A stretch of DNA of 64,000 nt from the NCBI RefSeq assembly GCF_002871945.2, contig NZ_CP126963.1:1984001-2048000 (forward strand). The letters run 5' to 3'. Both the position numbers and the translations under genes were made by a program. Source of the stretch: Gleimia hominis. Lineage in GTDB: Bacteria > Actinomycetota > Actinomycetes > Actinomycetales > Actinomycetaceae. Below, piece after piece: positions 23,270-33,900 of this stretch; the first letter of the stretch is position 1; each line of letters starts with the position of its first letter. Under the pieces are notes generated by a model. The model was not told the origin of the DNA. It saw only the letters and a program-made list of their open reading frames with translations, and ran no database searches.

Positions 23270-24715
23270 CTACTTCGCCACATTCTTCTTGTAAGACGCC
23301 TTCAGTTTCTTCTGGTCAATATCTTTACCCCAGTAGAACAAACCGGTTGTTAACGCAATCACGAACAACACCGCCATCCCAATCAGTGGTGGCCAAGGCC
23401 CAAACTTGAAAATCAACGGCGCCATGAGTGCGGTAACGAAACCACCACCGAAGAACGGTTCAAACACCAGCTGCTTGTAGCCGAACGCCTCGAAACAAGG
23501 TGACTTGCCCTCGGGGTCAACAATCCGCATCAAAATCAGGCCAGTAGCAGTAACGCCCATGGACTCGCCGAAGTCACCAATCCCACGTTCAAACCAGTAA
23601 TCAGGAATACAACGCGGCGTGAACCACAACAAAATAAACGTGTTAAAAGCAATACCCGCCACGCACAGCAGCAAGAACGGCAACAAGTTAGCCGAAATCG
23701 CCTTCAACGAAACGGTTGCTATAGCAGCGGTCACCAGCAGGTCAAGTCCCAACCCTTGGATGCGGGCCATCATCTGCGAATCAATCATGTGGTCGTAACC
23801 GGTCCACTTCAACACCAACTGCACAATAATCCCACCGATCATAGCCAGAGGGAACAAGGGGACGTAAGCTAAGAGTTTGAAATCTGGCCAGAAAGTTGTT
23901 TCTAACAACTGAAGGCCCGACAGCACTAGTTGCCCCAGAATAATCGCCAGCGCCAAAATCGCTACGTGCAGCGAAAGCGGTTCAATCGAAGACGGGCGGG
24001 CCGTCATCCGAGCAGCCGGGTAGTACTCGTCGTTACGGAACAAACCAATCTCTTCTTCACGCGACCGATCCGCGGTCTCATGCACCACCTTCGTGCGGCC
24101 GGTACGCACCGCCCAGTTGATGAGCCCAACGCCAATCACAACGCCACCTACCAGGCCAACAGTGGCGGTACCAATAGCTAAATCGCCACCCTCTGACCAA
24201 CCTAGGTCCTCAAACACCTGGAACATACCGGCAGCAGTACCATGGCCGCCCTCAAACCCAATTTCAATTAACGCGCCCGCCATATACGGGATACCGAAAA
24301 GCGGAGTGATAACCAAAATTGCCACCAGCAAACCAACCACGTACTGGCCAGACGCGAAAGCCACCCCTAAAGATAACTGCGGGCCCGCAAGTTCAATAAC
24401 ACGCTTAGGGCCGGGCAGGTCTTGACCCAAAAACAAGGTGGCGAACACTACCGAAATCAACAAGCCCGGCAACGTCTTCCACACTTCGATCATGTCTTCG
24501 GTAAACAAGCCGCCCGATGCGAACATGTCGGTACCTAATAGGGACGCGATCTTACCAAATACTTCCGGACCTGCTAACAAGCCCACCGTGCCGCCAATAA
24601 TCGCGGAAGGTAAGAACAGAGACTGCATCCAATGCACTTTAATGCGCAACACTTTACCGATAAGTAAGATGAATCCGAGTACAAGTAAAGCTAGGCCAAC
24701 GGACTGTGGTGTCAT
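23270..24715 (-). CDS. Sodium/glutamate symporter, GltS (ESS) family
   Basis: This is a 481-aa inner-membrane carrier with about 10-12 hydrophobic segments arranged in two halves. The signature loops of the ESS family are visible: FLPSAIIGGTVGLLAGP near residue 35, and GFEGGHGTAAGM near 155. GltS members use Na+ to import glutamate. The central hydrophilic loop (TGRTKVVHETADRSREEE) is usual. AGGAGG lies 3 bases before the ATG. The gene is monocistronic and divergent from ohr. Glutamate itself is inferred from family membership. Confidence 0.85.
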   Translation of the reverse strand: MTPQSVGLALLVLGFILLIGKVLRIKVHWMQSLFLPSAIIGGTVGLLAGPEVFGKIASLLGTDMFASGGLFTEDMIEVWKTLPGLLISVVFATLFLGQDLPGPKRVIELAGPQLSLGVAFASGQYVVGLLVAILVITPLFGIPYMAGALIEIGFEGGHGTAAGMFQVFEDLGWSEGGDLAIGTATVGLVGGVVIGVGLINWAVRTGRTKVVHETADRSREEEIGLFRNDEYYPAARMTARPSSIEPLSLHVAILALAIILGQLVLSGLQLLETTFWPDFKLLAYVPLFPLAMIGGIIVQLVLKWTGYDHMIDSQMMARIQGLGLDLLVTAAIATVSLKAISANLLPFLLLCVAGIAFNTFILLWFTPRCIPDYWFERGIGDFGESMGVTATGLILMRIVDPEGKSPCFEAFGYKQLVFEPFFGGGFVTALMAPLIFKFGPWPPLIGMAVLFVIALTTGLFYWGKDIDQKKLKASYKKNVAK

Positions 24716-24940
24716 GTTACCTCCTGAAAACTCGTGTTATGTGTTTGGAAAGCGGCAGCTTTGCACGCGAATAATTGCGATTGTAACGAGTAATAGAAGC
24801 ACGCGGGATCGGAAAAGGTAACGATTCGGCAACGAAACCTTCTATTTTATCGCGTTGATTAACGTGCGCGTAGGCCCTAAGGCCCTAAGCTGTGCAAGAG
24901 AACTCTTGTTTTGTGCTGCGAATAGTGATGGACTAGAGGT

Positions 24941-25372
24941 ATGAATACACCAGAGAAAATTGTTTACACCGCAGTAGCTGATAACAAGGGTGGCCGGGAC
25001 GGTCAGGCCCACACCGAAAACCCGGAAATGACTTTAGATGTACGCCCACCAAAAGAAATGGGTGGTGACGGCGCCGGCACGAACCCAGAACAACTCTTTG
25101 CAATGGGGTATGGAGCATGCTTCCAAGGCGCTATGTCGTTGGCAGCAAAAGAACTGGACGTGAACGTAGATGACAGTGCCGTGCGTGCACACGTGTCGAT
25201 TGGCCCCGAAGGGGATTCGTTCGCAATCAGCGTGAAAATCGAAGTTTATATTCCCGGCATGAGCGTGGATGAGATGCAGAAAGTAGCGGACCGCACTCAC
25301 GAACTATGCCCGTATTCGAAAGCTACGCGCGGCAACGTTCCTGTGGAGGTAGTGGCTGTACCTGCTTTATAA
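24941..25372 (+). CDS. ohr: Organic hydroperoxide resistance protein (Ohr/OsmC family)
   Basis: This is a 143-aa cytoplasmic thiol peroxidase reducing organic and fatty-acid hydroperoxides. The two catalytic cysteines are present: Cys60 in GYGACFQGAM and Cys123 in HELCPYSKATRGN. The conserved Arg and Glu (RPPKEMGG, NPEQLF) support the Ohr rather than the OsmC branch. GAGGT precedes the ATG closely. Many ohr genes are controlled by a neighbouring OhrR (MarR family), but none is present here. A hairpin lies about 16 bp after the stop. Confidence 0.93.
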   Translation: MNTPEKIVYTAVADNKGGRDGQAHTENPEMTLDVRPPKEMGGDGAGTNPEQLFAMGYGACFQGAMSLAAKELDVNVDDSAVRAHVSIGPEGDSFAISVKIEVYIPGMSVDEMQKVADRTHELCPYSKATRGNVPVEVVAVPAL

Positions 25373-25387
25373 TTGAGGTGCTACACG

Positions 25388-25409
25388 CTGCCTTGGTGGT
25401 AGAGGCAGC
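25388..25409 (+). terminator. Hairpin after ohr
   Basis: GCTGCC...GGCAGC is a 6-bp stem with a 10-nt loop soon after the ohr stop. There is no T tract, so it is only a possible terminator. Confidence 0.4.
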
Positions 25410-25496
25410 AACACTGCCGCAACCGGCATGAGGCTACAAGTAGAAACTGCACTGGAAGTCGCCTTGTAATGGGGTTTTAGAAAGAACGGGGGCCCA

Positions 25497-26690
25497 ATGC
25501 CTCACACGCTGTCTACCACCGTTAAGAACTACGCGATTCCCACGGCTCTAATAGTCGTGGGAATCGTTGCGTTTGCAGCCGGATGGTATCCATGGGTTGA
25601 GATCAAACAGATGCTCACCCGCGTTGGCCCAGTAATAGGGTTCGCTACCGCAATGACGATTGTTGCTACATTGGCAGACGCGGGCGGTGTGTTTTCAGCT
25701 TTAGCGCGGGCGCTCACTCGCGCAGGTGCCTCTGACCCACGGGTGTTCTATCTGCTGTTCTGTGCGGTCACGATAGTGTCGACCGTATTCTTCTCCCTCG
25801 ACACCACGGTGGTTCTGATGGTGCCAATTGCCGTTGCTACTGCGCTGCGGCTCGGTATTAGTGCCCGCCCGTTTGCTTATGCCACCATCTGGTTGGCTAA
25901 TACGGCCTCCCTTCTGCTGCCGATTTCGAACCTCACAAACCTGCTGGTTGCTGACCAGCATGCGGACACGTCACCACTACAGTTTGCTGCACAAATGTGG
26001 CCCGCGTGGATTGTTAGCTGCATCGTTCCAGCTACGATCTTGTTTCTTCTGGAATATCGTACGCTGCACCCCAGGGAGCAGAGTGTTGATTCGGACGCAC
26101 AAAAGCAGATAAAGAAAATGGAGCAGCAAGAGGGGCACCGCAGCGTGATTGTGCTGTGCACCGGCGTGCTCGTAATTCTCTGTGCCGCTCTGGTGCTCGG
26201 TGCTACACCATGGGTAGTTGCCACCATAGCCGCGTTCGTGTTGGCTGCTATTGTGTGGGGTGCGGGGTCAACAGATTTTCCGACACACGTAATTCCCGTG
26301 AAGCTGATTTTGCAGATGCTTGGGATTTTCTTAACAACGGGCGCTCTAATTAGCGTAGGTGGCGACGTAATAAATAACTTCGCTCCCACCTTTCCAGGGT
26401 TTCTTGGTGAACAGGCAAAAGCGCTACAGGGCCTAATTGGCGCGAACTTAGTTAATAACCTACCTGCTTATTTAGCGTTAGAGAACACCGTTTCAGACCC
26501 GCATTCACTATTCACCCTTTTAATTGGTGTGAATGTTGGGCCCCTGATTACCCCGTGGGCATCACTTGCAACACTTCTTTGGGCCCAGCGCTTGCAGGCA
26601 GATGGGCAACAGGTTCACTGGATGCGCTTCGTCCTCTTGGGATTATTGATCGCTCCACTCACAACCGTTCTAGCAGTTGCGGTCTTGTAA
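25497..26690 (+). CDS. ArsB/SLC13-type permease, 397 aa
   Basis: This membrane protein has about 10-11 hydrophobic segments. The segments SLDTTVVLMVPIAVATALRL and ANTASLLLPISNLTNLL correspond to the ArsB/NhaD signatures (LTNDxxxLLLTP; ANxASxLLPISNPTN), with Ser-Leu-Asp-Thr-Thr in place of the usual Thr-Asn-Asp. The second half repeats the pattern with NLVNNLPAYLALE and NVGPLITPWASLATLLW. Ion-transporter superfamily members carry arsenite, dicarboxylates or Na+/H+. The substrate cannot be told. No arsR or arsC is nearby, so arsenite export is not specially supported. GGGGG precedes the ATG. Confidence 0.75.
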   Translation: MPHTLSTTVKNYAIPTALIVVGIVAFAAGWYPWVEIKQMLTRVGPVIGFATAMTIVATLADAGGVFSALARALTRAGASDPRVFYLLFCAVTIVSTVFFSLDTTVVLMVPIAVATALRLGISARPFAYATIWLANTASLLLPISNLTNLLVADQHADTSPLQFAAQMWPAWIVSCIVPATILFLLEYRTLHPREQSVDSDAQKQIKKMEQQEGHRSVIVLCTGVLVILCAALVLGATPWVVATIAAFVLAAIVWGAGSTDFPTHVIPVKLILQMLGIFLTTGALISVGGDVINNFAPTFPGFLGEQAKALQGLIGANLVNNLPAYLALENTVSDPHSLFTLLIGVNVGPLITPWASLATLLWAQRLQADGQQVHWMRFVLLGLLIAPLTTVLAVAVL

Positions 26691-27070
26691 ACACTCAGTT
26701 TCGATTTTTGTTTTCCACCCAGCCTTGAGGGGGCTGGTTGCTTGGGGGTACTTGGCTTTGGGGCTGGTTGCTTGGGGGTACTTGGCTTTGAGGGGGTCTA
26801 GGTATCTCTAATAGGAGGGTGCCCTCAGGAGGGAGTCTGGGTGGTTTTTGCCGGCCGTATAGGTATTAAGTCATGCACGCGTTGTGGTATCGAGCTTTTA
26901 GCGGCAGTGAAGTAAAGGGTACCTTAGTTGCTATGAAGGCCCTCAAAACCCCTTTTGAACAGGGGAAATAGAGGTGTGAGGTAGTGGCAGGGGTTTCAGC
27001 GCGCACACGAAAAAACGGGTTCATACACTAACTTTTGAAACATTAACCCCTGCTGCTTCAAGGAGGAAGA
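26691..27070. other. Intergenic region before the FAD/Fe-S dehydrogenase
   Basis: About 380 bp without a gene. It holds a 30-bp tandem duplication (26731-26790) and a GC-rich dyad CCCCTTTTGAACAGGGG near 26952 that could be an operator. The last bases carry the strong AAGGAGG site of the next gene. No riboswitch was recognised. Confidence 0.5.
26731..26790. repeat. Perfect 30-bp tandem duplication
   Basis: Positions 26731-26760 and 26761-26790 are identical. Each unit contains GGGGGTACTTGG, a variant of the GGTACC-type motif seen throughout the core segments. Confidence 0.9.
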
Positions 27071-29899
27071 ATGAGTGCCACCGCCGGACGCATCGCGATG
27101 ACAGCTGTACCTGAGGAGACCGTACGCCAACTAGCGGACGTACTGGGCCCGGATGTGGAGGTGTCCACGCGTGAGCTAGATCGGTTAGCGCTCGCGGTGG
27201 ATGCGTCGCACTACCTGGCGATTCCACAGGCCATTGCCCGCCCTAAAACCGCGAAACAAGTGGCCTCAGCTATGGCTATTGCGGTTAACGCCGGGTGGCC
27301 GCTAACGCTGCGCGGCGGTGGGTCCTCCCTTTCTGGGCAGGCGATGAGCCGCGGGCTCACAATGGACGTGCGGCGCAACTTTAGGAACTTCGAAATCCTT
27401 GACGCAGGACGGAAGGTCCGCACCCAACCGGGCAACACGATCGTGCAAATCAACGCGGCTTTAGCCCGGTACGGCCGTAAACTCGGCCCTGACCCCGCTA
27501 GTTCCGTTGCCTGCACAATCGGTGGTTTGGTGGCTAACAACTCCTCGGGCATGACCTGTGGGACAACTGCGAACACGTACCGCACCATTGACTCAATGGT
27601 GATTGTGCTGCCGTCGGGCACAGTTGTGGACACGGGGGATCCACATGCCGACGAGCTGCTGCGAGACAAAGAACCGAACCTAGTGGCCACTTTAGAGCAC
27701 CTGCGGGACGAATTGCGTGCGCCGGACCTCAAGAAAGATATTGAACGCCGCTACGCAATTAAGAACACGATGGGCTACGGGGTGAACTCGTTTATTGACT
27801 TCGATACGCCCGCGAAAATCTTGGAACACCTGATGGTGGGGTCAGAAGGTACCCTCGGGTTCGTGGCGCAGGCAACTTTCAACACGGTACCTGTGCATAA
27901 GAAGAACTTGACGGGCTTCCTACTGTTTAACTCACTGGATTCCGCGAACGAGGCACTGCCGACGCTGGTGGATTCGGGGGCGGACGTTGTGGAACTGATT
28001 GACTCTGAATCTATTGTGGCGATGGGTCAAGAAAGTGCGGCGCTACTGCCGGACGGGTTCAAAGTCGATAAAGAAGCGGTGCTGCTGGTTGAATACCAGG
28101 GGGATTCAGATGAGCAGCTGCGGGAACTGTCGAAAGAAGGGCTGGCGAAATTCCAGGACTTCGACCTGTACGCGGATGCGGAGATGACGCAAGACCCGAA
28201 ACGCCGGCAGCAAATGTGGGTGCTGCGCAACGGGTTGTACACGAAGATTGCGCGTAACCGGCCGAAGGGAACAGTGGCTTTGCTTGAGGACGTGGCTGTA
28301 CCTGTGCCGAAACTGGCGGGTGTGTGCACGGACCTGCACGAGCTGTTCGGTAAACACAACTACGATGGTGCGGTCATTTTTGGGCACGCGAAAGACGGGA
28401 ACATCCACTTCTTGGTTACGGAATCGTTCGCGGACGACAAGGCGATGAAGCGCTATGAGTTGTTCACTGAGGACCTGGTGGATCTGATTATTGGGGAGCA
28501 AGGTACCCTCAAGGCGGAGCATGGGACGGGGCGGATAATGGCGCCGTTCGTGAAACGTCAGTATGGGGAGGATCTGTACCAGGTGATGGTGCAGATCAAG
28601 AACGCGTGCGACCCGAAGAACGTGTTGAATCCGGGCACGATTATTCCTGAGGATGACATGCAGCACCTGCGGGATATTAAACGCACCGAGGATGTGCGAC
28701 CCGTGATTGATGACTGCGTGGAATGTGGTTACTGCGAGGCGGTGTGCCCATCCCAGCATCTGACAACTACGCCGCGGCAGCGGATTGTGCTGCAACGTGC
28801 AATCGGGGCGGCGCAGGCGATGGGGGATGAAGACCTGGCGGAAACTCTGCGTAACCAACAGGGCTACGATGTGGTGGATACGTGTGCGGTGGATGGGATG
28901 TGCCAGACGTCGTGCCCGGTGAATATCAACACGGGTAATTTGGTGCGGGAACTGCGCAGCGAGCAGGCGTCAACGGTGGAAAAGAAAATGTGGGAAGGCA
29001 TGGCGCATTCGTGGAACCTGGTTGCTGATGGTGCCGCTGGGCTTGGGATGACGGTGGCTAAGAAACTACCGAACCAGGTGGTGCGTTCTGGGTTAGGTGT
29101 GGCACGCAAGATTATTGGCACGGACGTGGTTCCGCAGTTGAGTGCGGAGCTGCCTGGTGGTGGTCCGCGCAGGCGCCCTGTTATTCAGCATCAGCCGGAC
29201 GCGATTTTTATGCCCGCGTGTATTGGTTCGATGTTCGCGTCGACGCATCCGACTGAGAAGGGGGTGGGGCCGGCGTTGATGAAGTTGGCTGCGCGCGCCG
29301 GGGTGCGGCTTTCTGTCCCGGAGGGAATTTCGGGCCTGTGCTGTGGTACCCCCTGGAAGTCGAAGGGTATGGATGATGGTCAGCATGCTATGGGGCAGCG
29401 TTTAGTGCGCGTGTTGGGGGAGGCGTCTGATAACTGGCGGCTACCTATTATTTGTGACAACGCGTCTTGCACTGAAGGTCTGATTGTTACGTTGCGTAAT
29501 GAGGGGGTGGAGAACGCGCAGGTGGTGGATGCGGTTCCGTTTGTGGCTGAACATATTGCCCCGAAGTTGCCACGCCTGCACCGAGTTGGTTGCGCTGTGG
29601 TGCATCCGACGTGTGCATCTACCCAGTTGGGGATTAATGACGCGTTGATTACGCTGTCGGGCCTGGTGGCTGACGAAGTGCGTATTCCTGACGGGTGGCG
29701 TTGCTGCGGTTTTGCTGGGGACCGGGGGTTGTTGCATGAGGAACTAACCGCAACAGCAACTGCGGATGAAGCTAAGAGTGTGAACTCGATTGACGCGTCT
29801 TTGTACCTGTCTTGCAACCGCACTTGTGAACTTGGGATGACGCGCGCCACGGGCCATAACTACACGCACGTGTTAGAGGAACTGGCTGCGCGCCTGTAG
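27071..29899 (+). CDS. FAD-binding and Fe-S-binding oxidoreductase (D-lactate/2-hydroxyacid dehydrogenase type), 942 aa
   Basis: This fused flavoenzyme has an FAD_binding_4 domain at about 35-230 (TLRGGGSSLSGQ, ASSVACTIGGLVANNSSGM), an FAD-oxidase C domain to about 530 (FGHAKDGNIHF, HGTGRIMAPF), two ferredoxin-type Cys clusters (CVECGYCEAVCP near 548, CAVDGMCQTSCP near 604), and two CCG domains with CCGTPW near 755 and CCGFAGDRG near 877. The architecture is that of quinone-linked D-lactate or D-2-hydroxyglutarate dehydrogenases (YdiJ/Dld-like), which pass electrons from the hydroxyacid to the chain. There is no signal peptide. AAGGAGG lies before the ATG. It is monocistronic, followed by a hairpin. 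Confidence 0.9.
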   Translation: MSATAGRIAMTAVPEETVRQLADVLGPDVEVSTRELDRLALAVDASHYLAIPQAIARPKTAKQVASAMAIAVNAGWPLTLRGGGSSLSGQAMSRGLTMDVRRNFRNFEILDAGRKVRTQPGNTIVQINAALARYGRKLGPDPASSVACTIGGLVANNSSGMTCGTTANTYRTIDSMVIVLPSGTVVDTGDPHADELLRDKEPNLVATLEHLRDELRAPDLKKDIERRYAIKNTMGYGVNSFIDFDTPAKILEHLMVGSEGTLGFVAQATFNTVPVHKKNLTGFLLFNSLDSANEALPTLVDSGADVVELIDSESIVAMGQESAALLPDGFKVDKEAVLLVEYQGDSDEQLRELSKEGLAKFQDFDLYADAEMTQDPKRRQQMWVLRNGLYTKIARNRPKGTVALLEDVAVPVPKLAGVCTDLHELFGKHNYDGAVIFGHAKDGNIHFLVTESFADDKAMKRYELFTEDLVDLIIGEQGTLKAEHGTGRIMAPFVKRQYGEDLYQVMVQIKNACDPKNVLNPGTIIPEDDMQHLRDIKRTEDVRPVIDDCVECGYCEAVCPSQHLTTTPRQRIVLQRAIGAAQAMGDEDLAETLRNQQGYDVVDTCAVDGMCQTSCPVNINTGNLVRELRSEQASTVEKKMWEGMAHSWNLVADGAAGLGMTVAKKLPNQVVRSGLGVARKIIGTDVVPQLSAELPGGGPRRRPVIQHQPDAIFMPACIGSMFASTHPTEKGVGPALMKLAARAGVRLSVPEGISGLCCGTPWKSKGMDDGQHAMGQRLVRVLGEASDNWRLPIICDNASCTEGLIVTLRNEGVENAQVVDAVPFVAEHIAPKLPRLHRVGCAVVHPTCASTQLGINDALITLSGLVADEVRIPDGWRCCGFAGDRGLLHEELTATATADEAKSVNSIDASLYLSCNRTCELGMTRATGHNYTHVLEELAARL

Positions 29900-29902
29900 T
29901 AG

Positions 29903-29921
29903 GCCGGTAAGAAGGACCGGC
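29903..29921 (+). terminator. Hairpin after the FAD/Fe-S dehydrogenase
   Basis: GCCGGT-AAGAAGG-ACCGGC is a perfect 6-bp stem 3 bp after the stop codon. No T tract follows. Confidence 0.5.
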
Positions 29922-29950
29922 TCAGTAGCGCACGGAAAGATGCGGGTGGC

Positions 29951-29982
29951 GCGTGAGCTGCCCGGTGCGTGAGCTGCCCGGT
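29951..29982. repeat. 16-bp tandem duplication
   Basis: GCGTGAGCTGCCCGGT occurs twice head to tail, with a partial third unit. It is intergenic. Confidence 0.85.
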
Positions 29983-30050
29983 GCGGGCACGGTCCTGGCA
30001 GCTGAGTAGTTGAATGCGTTTTGCTGGAGGACCCGTCTAAGATTATCCCT

Positions 30051-30779
30051 ATGAGTAGTGCTAGACGGGTCCTAATAGTGACCACGATGTGTTTAGCGGT
30101 CGCAGCGTATAACCTGTGGGCGTTGGGTGGATTTATTAACGGTGCGTTGGACCCGGTTTACGCATTCACCTCTGAGTACGCTGCGTTGGACCAGCCCACT
30201 TCTCTGCTGTTTCGGGTTAGTGACGCGGTGTCGGCCGGCTTCATGGTGGTGGGCGCGACCGTAGGGTTGCGTTGGTTTGCGTGGCCACGATTCACCCTCA
30301 CCACCCAACGCATGGGCCTGCCCCGGTTCGGCCAGCTCGACCGCTTGTTCAAACAGTGGGGGAGGCGCCGCTGGTGGCGCCTAGTTTGGGGCCTCATCCT
30401 AGTTTTCGCGTTCGCCACGTTAGTGGATGCCGCGTTCCCCATGACGTGTTCATCCAGTTTGACGCACACGCACTGCGCACTTCCCTCAGACATAATGCAC
30501 GAAACCGCTTCCATAGTGGCAAATACCGCATCCATAACCGCAACCCTACTTTCCGCATTACTCCTGAGGGGAACGCGAACCCGCGCGGCAATCGCAACCC
30601 TAGCTGTCGTACACACCATAACCGCGCTATACACCGGTATCGTGTCCCTATTTGACGCCACATACATGATGGGCATAACCCAACGCGTGTCCCTAGTGGC
30701 GCTCGCGGCGTGGGCCATACTGTGGACATACGAAACCTGCGTCGCCGGAACTGCCACCCCACCTGTCAGTCGCGGGTAG
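30051..30779 (+). CDS. DUF998-family membrane protein, 242 aa
   Basis: The protein has about six hydrophobic segments. The N-terminal AYNLWALGGFINGALDPVYAF and the following SEYAAL resemble the first helix and extracellular loop of DUF998 proteins, and later MTCSSS...CALPSDIMHETAS fits the conserved loop with Cys pair and His. The function of the family is unknown. I chose the ATG at 30051. GGAGG lies 20 bp upstream, rather far, and a TTG at 30021 would sit on that site, so the start is uncertain. It is convergent with the GH35 gene. Confidence 0.7.
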   Translation: MSSARRVLIVTTMCLAVAAYNLWALGGFINGALDPVYAFTSEYAALDQPTSLLFRVSDAVSAGFMVVGATVGLRWFAWPRFTLTTQRMGLPRFGQLDRLFKQWGRRRWWRLVWGLILVFAFATLVDAAFPMTCSSSLTHTHCALPSDIMHETASIVANTASITATLLSALLLRGTRTRAAIATLAVVHTITALYTGIVSLFDATYMMGITQRVSLVALAAWAILWTYETCVAGTATPPVSRG

Positions 30780-30792
30780 GGGCGGCTTAACA

Positions 30793-30807
30793 AGGGGATA
30801 AGCCCCT
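30793..30807 (+). terminator. Terminator after the DUF998 gene
   Basis: AGGGG-ATAAG-CCCCT followed by CAATCTTTAATT lies 13 bp after the stop. Confidence 0.55.
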
Positions 30808-30823
30808 CAATCTTTAATTAGTG

Positions 30824-30895
30824 GAGGCACTTGAGGAACCAGAGGCACTTGGGGAACCAAAGGTACCTCAGGGACTAAAGGTACTTCAGGAACTA
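30824..30895. repeat. Four degenerate 18-bp tandem repeats
   Basis: The units GAGGCACTTGAGGAACCA, GAGGCACTTGGGGAACCA, AAGGTACCTCAGGGACTA and AAGGTACTTCAGGAACTA run head to tail, and a fifth is partial. They sit between the convergent DUF998 and GH35 genes, just after the GH35 stop codon. Two pairs of near-identical units suggest stepwise expansion. Confidence 0.85.
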
Positions 30896-30911
30896 AAGGA
30901 AACGCCTGGAG

Positions 30912-33900
30912 CTAGCTGTGCCTGCGGATTAGAGTTATCGCAATACCACCTAGGCAACACGCGGCCCCCACTATTAGCCACGGAGCTATGTCACTACCGG
31001 TTACAGACAGATGTTTCTTTCCATGCTTAGCATTCGCATTGGAGGTTGCATGGTGTTTGCCCGCATTCGAACTAGCATGATGTTTGCCCGCATTCGAACC
31101 ACCGGGAGTACTTTGCTCTCCGCCAGAACTACCACCGGGTGTGTCACTGGGGTTAGCAGAGGGGGTGTCGGCCGGATTCTGGGTTGAGGGATCTGCGATG
31201 GTGGTGGAGTGAACTGCTTTCAAAGAAATGGATTCGGGTCCCATTCCATCAGCTTTAGCAGCCACGGCCACTGCCAGGACATTTTTACCCCGTTGATTCA
31301 AGAACGCGGAAGGAATAGTGAACGAGCGCTGCGGGCCAACGTCCCCAATGTAAACACCCGTGTTCCAACCATTGACAAACAAGGTTACCTGCGACCTGTC
31401 GTCCTTATTTGCAAACCGTTCAGAGTTAATCTCTAGTCGGTACGCCGTATCTTGTGCCACCGGAGTATCCAGGTCGAAGTGAGCGCGATACCAAGTGACC
31501 CCAGCCTTCGTGTGAAGCGAATCCGCTTTTGTCCACGCGGCGTCGTCAAACCCCGGCATGTGCCAGCCGGCGTGTTCACCACCGAGGCCACCCGTATTGT
31601 AAATCGTTCCAGAAGGATTCAGCTCTGTGGATAGCCCCTGGTTAACGCCCATACCTTGAACCTTCCACACGACCGGTCCGGCGGCCTGCAGATCAGCGTC
31701 GAACAATCCCCGGTTCTGCTTAGAGAGTCCGTCATCAGACCAGTCAAGGTTCTGCCCCAAATTGTGCACCAGCACTGCGACAACAACTTTCCCTCCGGCT
31801 TTCACCGACCCTGCGGGCGCTTTTATTGACTGCTCGGAACCATCGGCCCGTACTGCCCCTGCATACTGGCCGTTCACCCATACTTGCATGAAAGCCGGGT
31901 TTTTCCCTTGTACAGGAACACCAGAACCACCGTTACCCCACAGGCGCAGTGTTGGGTCGGAAACCGGTGAGGTGTAATGCGCGCGGTACCAAACGCTGCC
32001 CTCATAAAACTCGTAGTGGTTAGAATCGAGCACTACTCCCGCATGCGTACCTGGACCTTGCGATGCGTTCGCAGCCTGCTTATCAGCTGCAGTTTTCCAA
32101 GAAGTATCGTCATAATCCAAACCTGCCTGCGCGTTGTCAGTAGCGGATGTGAACTGGAGTTTCGGTACCGTTACTGCCTGAGGTGCGGCAAGGCTCCCCG
32201 TGAACGAACCATCTGAACTGTTTACCGGCAGTTTAGCGCCGTTCCACACTGCGGCATTAATCTCCTGGGGTGCCCACACGCGAACAGTGGCCGCGGTTGA
32301 AACAGATCCGGTTAACTGCAACGTAGAGTCTGAGGTAGTTGCGGTGCGGGCCAACTCCACGCCTTCAACAGCTACATTCACCGTGTTTCCGTCTTTCAAC
32401 GTGGGGATAATCCAGGTTGTAACTGCGGTTTCCCGGTCAATTACTCGTAGCGTCAACGGTTTACCGTCAGCACTAATGGTTATCGACTTGGCGTTGGACT
32501 CGTGTGTGTAGTTCAAGCGCAGTTGCCCAGAGGCTGCGTCCCAGTGGGACTCCACACCGTCGGGGGCTGAAACCCGTGGTTCCTTATCGTAATGCAGAAC
32601 GGTTTCCCCATCATCACCATGTGCACCAACCAAGTACTGTATATTTGCCTGCTCGGTTTGCACTGGAGCGGCAAATAGTTGCGAGGTTGTGTAATACAGA
32701 TCGTGTCCGGCAACTACTTTATCTGCTGTGAGTAATAGTGCGTCACGCCCATGTATTTTCAGGAACGTATTCTCCTTTTGAGGGATACGCTTCCAACCGA
32801 TTTCACCTTCCGCAGGACCGTCATCTACAGCTGGATCTAAAGCCGCGCCCTCGGGGAAGTAGCGTACGTAATCCAAAGATACAAACTCCCCAGAGGACCC
32901 CTCAAATGCCTTTCCATCCACAGTTACCGTAACGACGTGTTCACTAGGTGAAGCTTCATTAGCAGCTTCGTCACTGCCACCCTCACGCCAAGAAAAAAGC
33001 ACTTTACCTGGTTGCGGACTATTGGTCACTTCCTCATGGGTTTGCCCAACTACCTCACCATCTACTTTGACGGTTGCTGAGCCGTGGTTTTCTGAGTACG
33101 GACCAACTAAATCGAAACCCACTCCGGTGAACTTGAAGCTAACGGTGTCGCCTAAGGTGGATGAAAACGTCTCATCAGCCTCTTTATCCGCAGCTGTCCA
33201 GGCTTGATTCTTTGCGTGTTCCCAAGCACCCTCGTAGTTGAAAAAGCTCTTATCCGAGTCATTGACTTCCACAGGCATGGACTTCGACTGGGATCCGATA
33301 TCGAACGCATCGATAGAAAGAACCTCACCGGAATTGCCGGCGTGCGTAACTACAAGGGAGTGTTCGCCAGAGTCTAACCCGTTTGCTTCCCAAGCTAAGA
33401 ATTGAGTGGGTTTATTCTGATTGGTATCCACCCGCGCGGAAGTCACCGTCTGAGGTTCCCCACCATCCACCTGAACTGTAAACGGCGCGAAATTAGTGGC
33501 AGTGGACGTAATCAGTTTGATACTGCTGCCTTTGAAAGTGAATTTCGCGCTGTCACCGGGAGTCTTAGATTCTGTGAGTGTTCGATGGAACGCTGCATCA
33601 TCAGCCACTTCCTCCCAGGCGCCTTCATAAGATACGGCCTTGTCGCGGTCATCGTGACTGAACTGCTGAGCTTGCTGCGCGTCTTCAGCGCGATCCAAAA
33701 CCAATGAAGTTGTGAAGGCTGTTTCGGTGGTGTCGTTGGAGCTTTGCAGACGCATCGCGTAGCTGCGCACACCGTTGCCGGTAACAGAACCTTCACCATC
33801 GTTGCTGCGCGCGTACATGCGCACTGGAGATCCTTTCGAAATGTTCACTTTTGGTGCGCTATTTCGGTTCATCGCAGCGAACTCAGGGACAGCTTGCATG

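Noticed and set aside
25497..26690. Arsenite efflux gene arsB
   Set aside because: Only superfamily motifs are seen and no arsR, arsC or arsA is nearby, so a specific arsenic role is not claimed.
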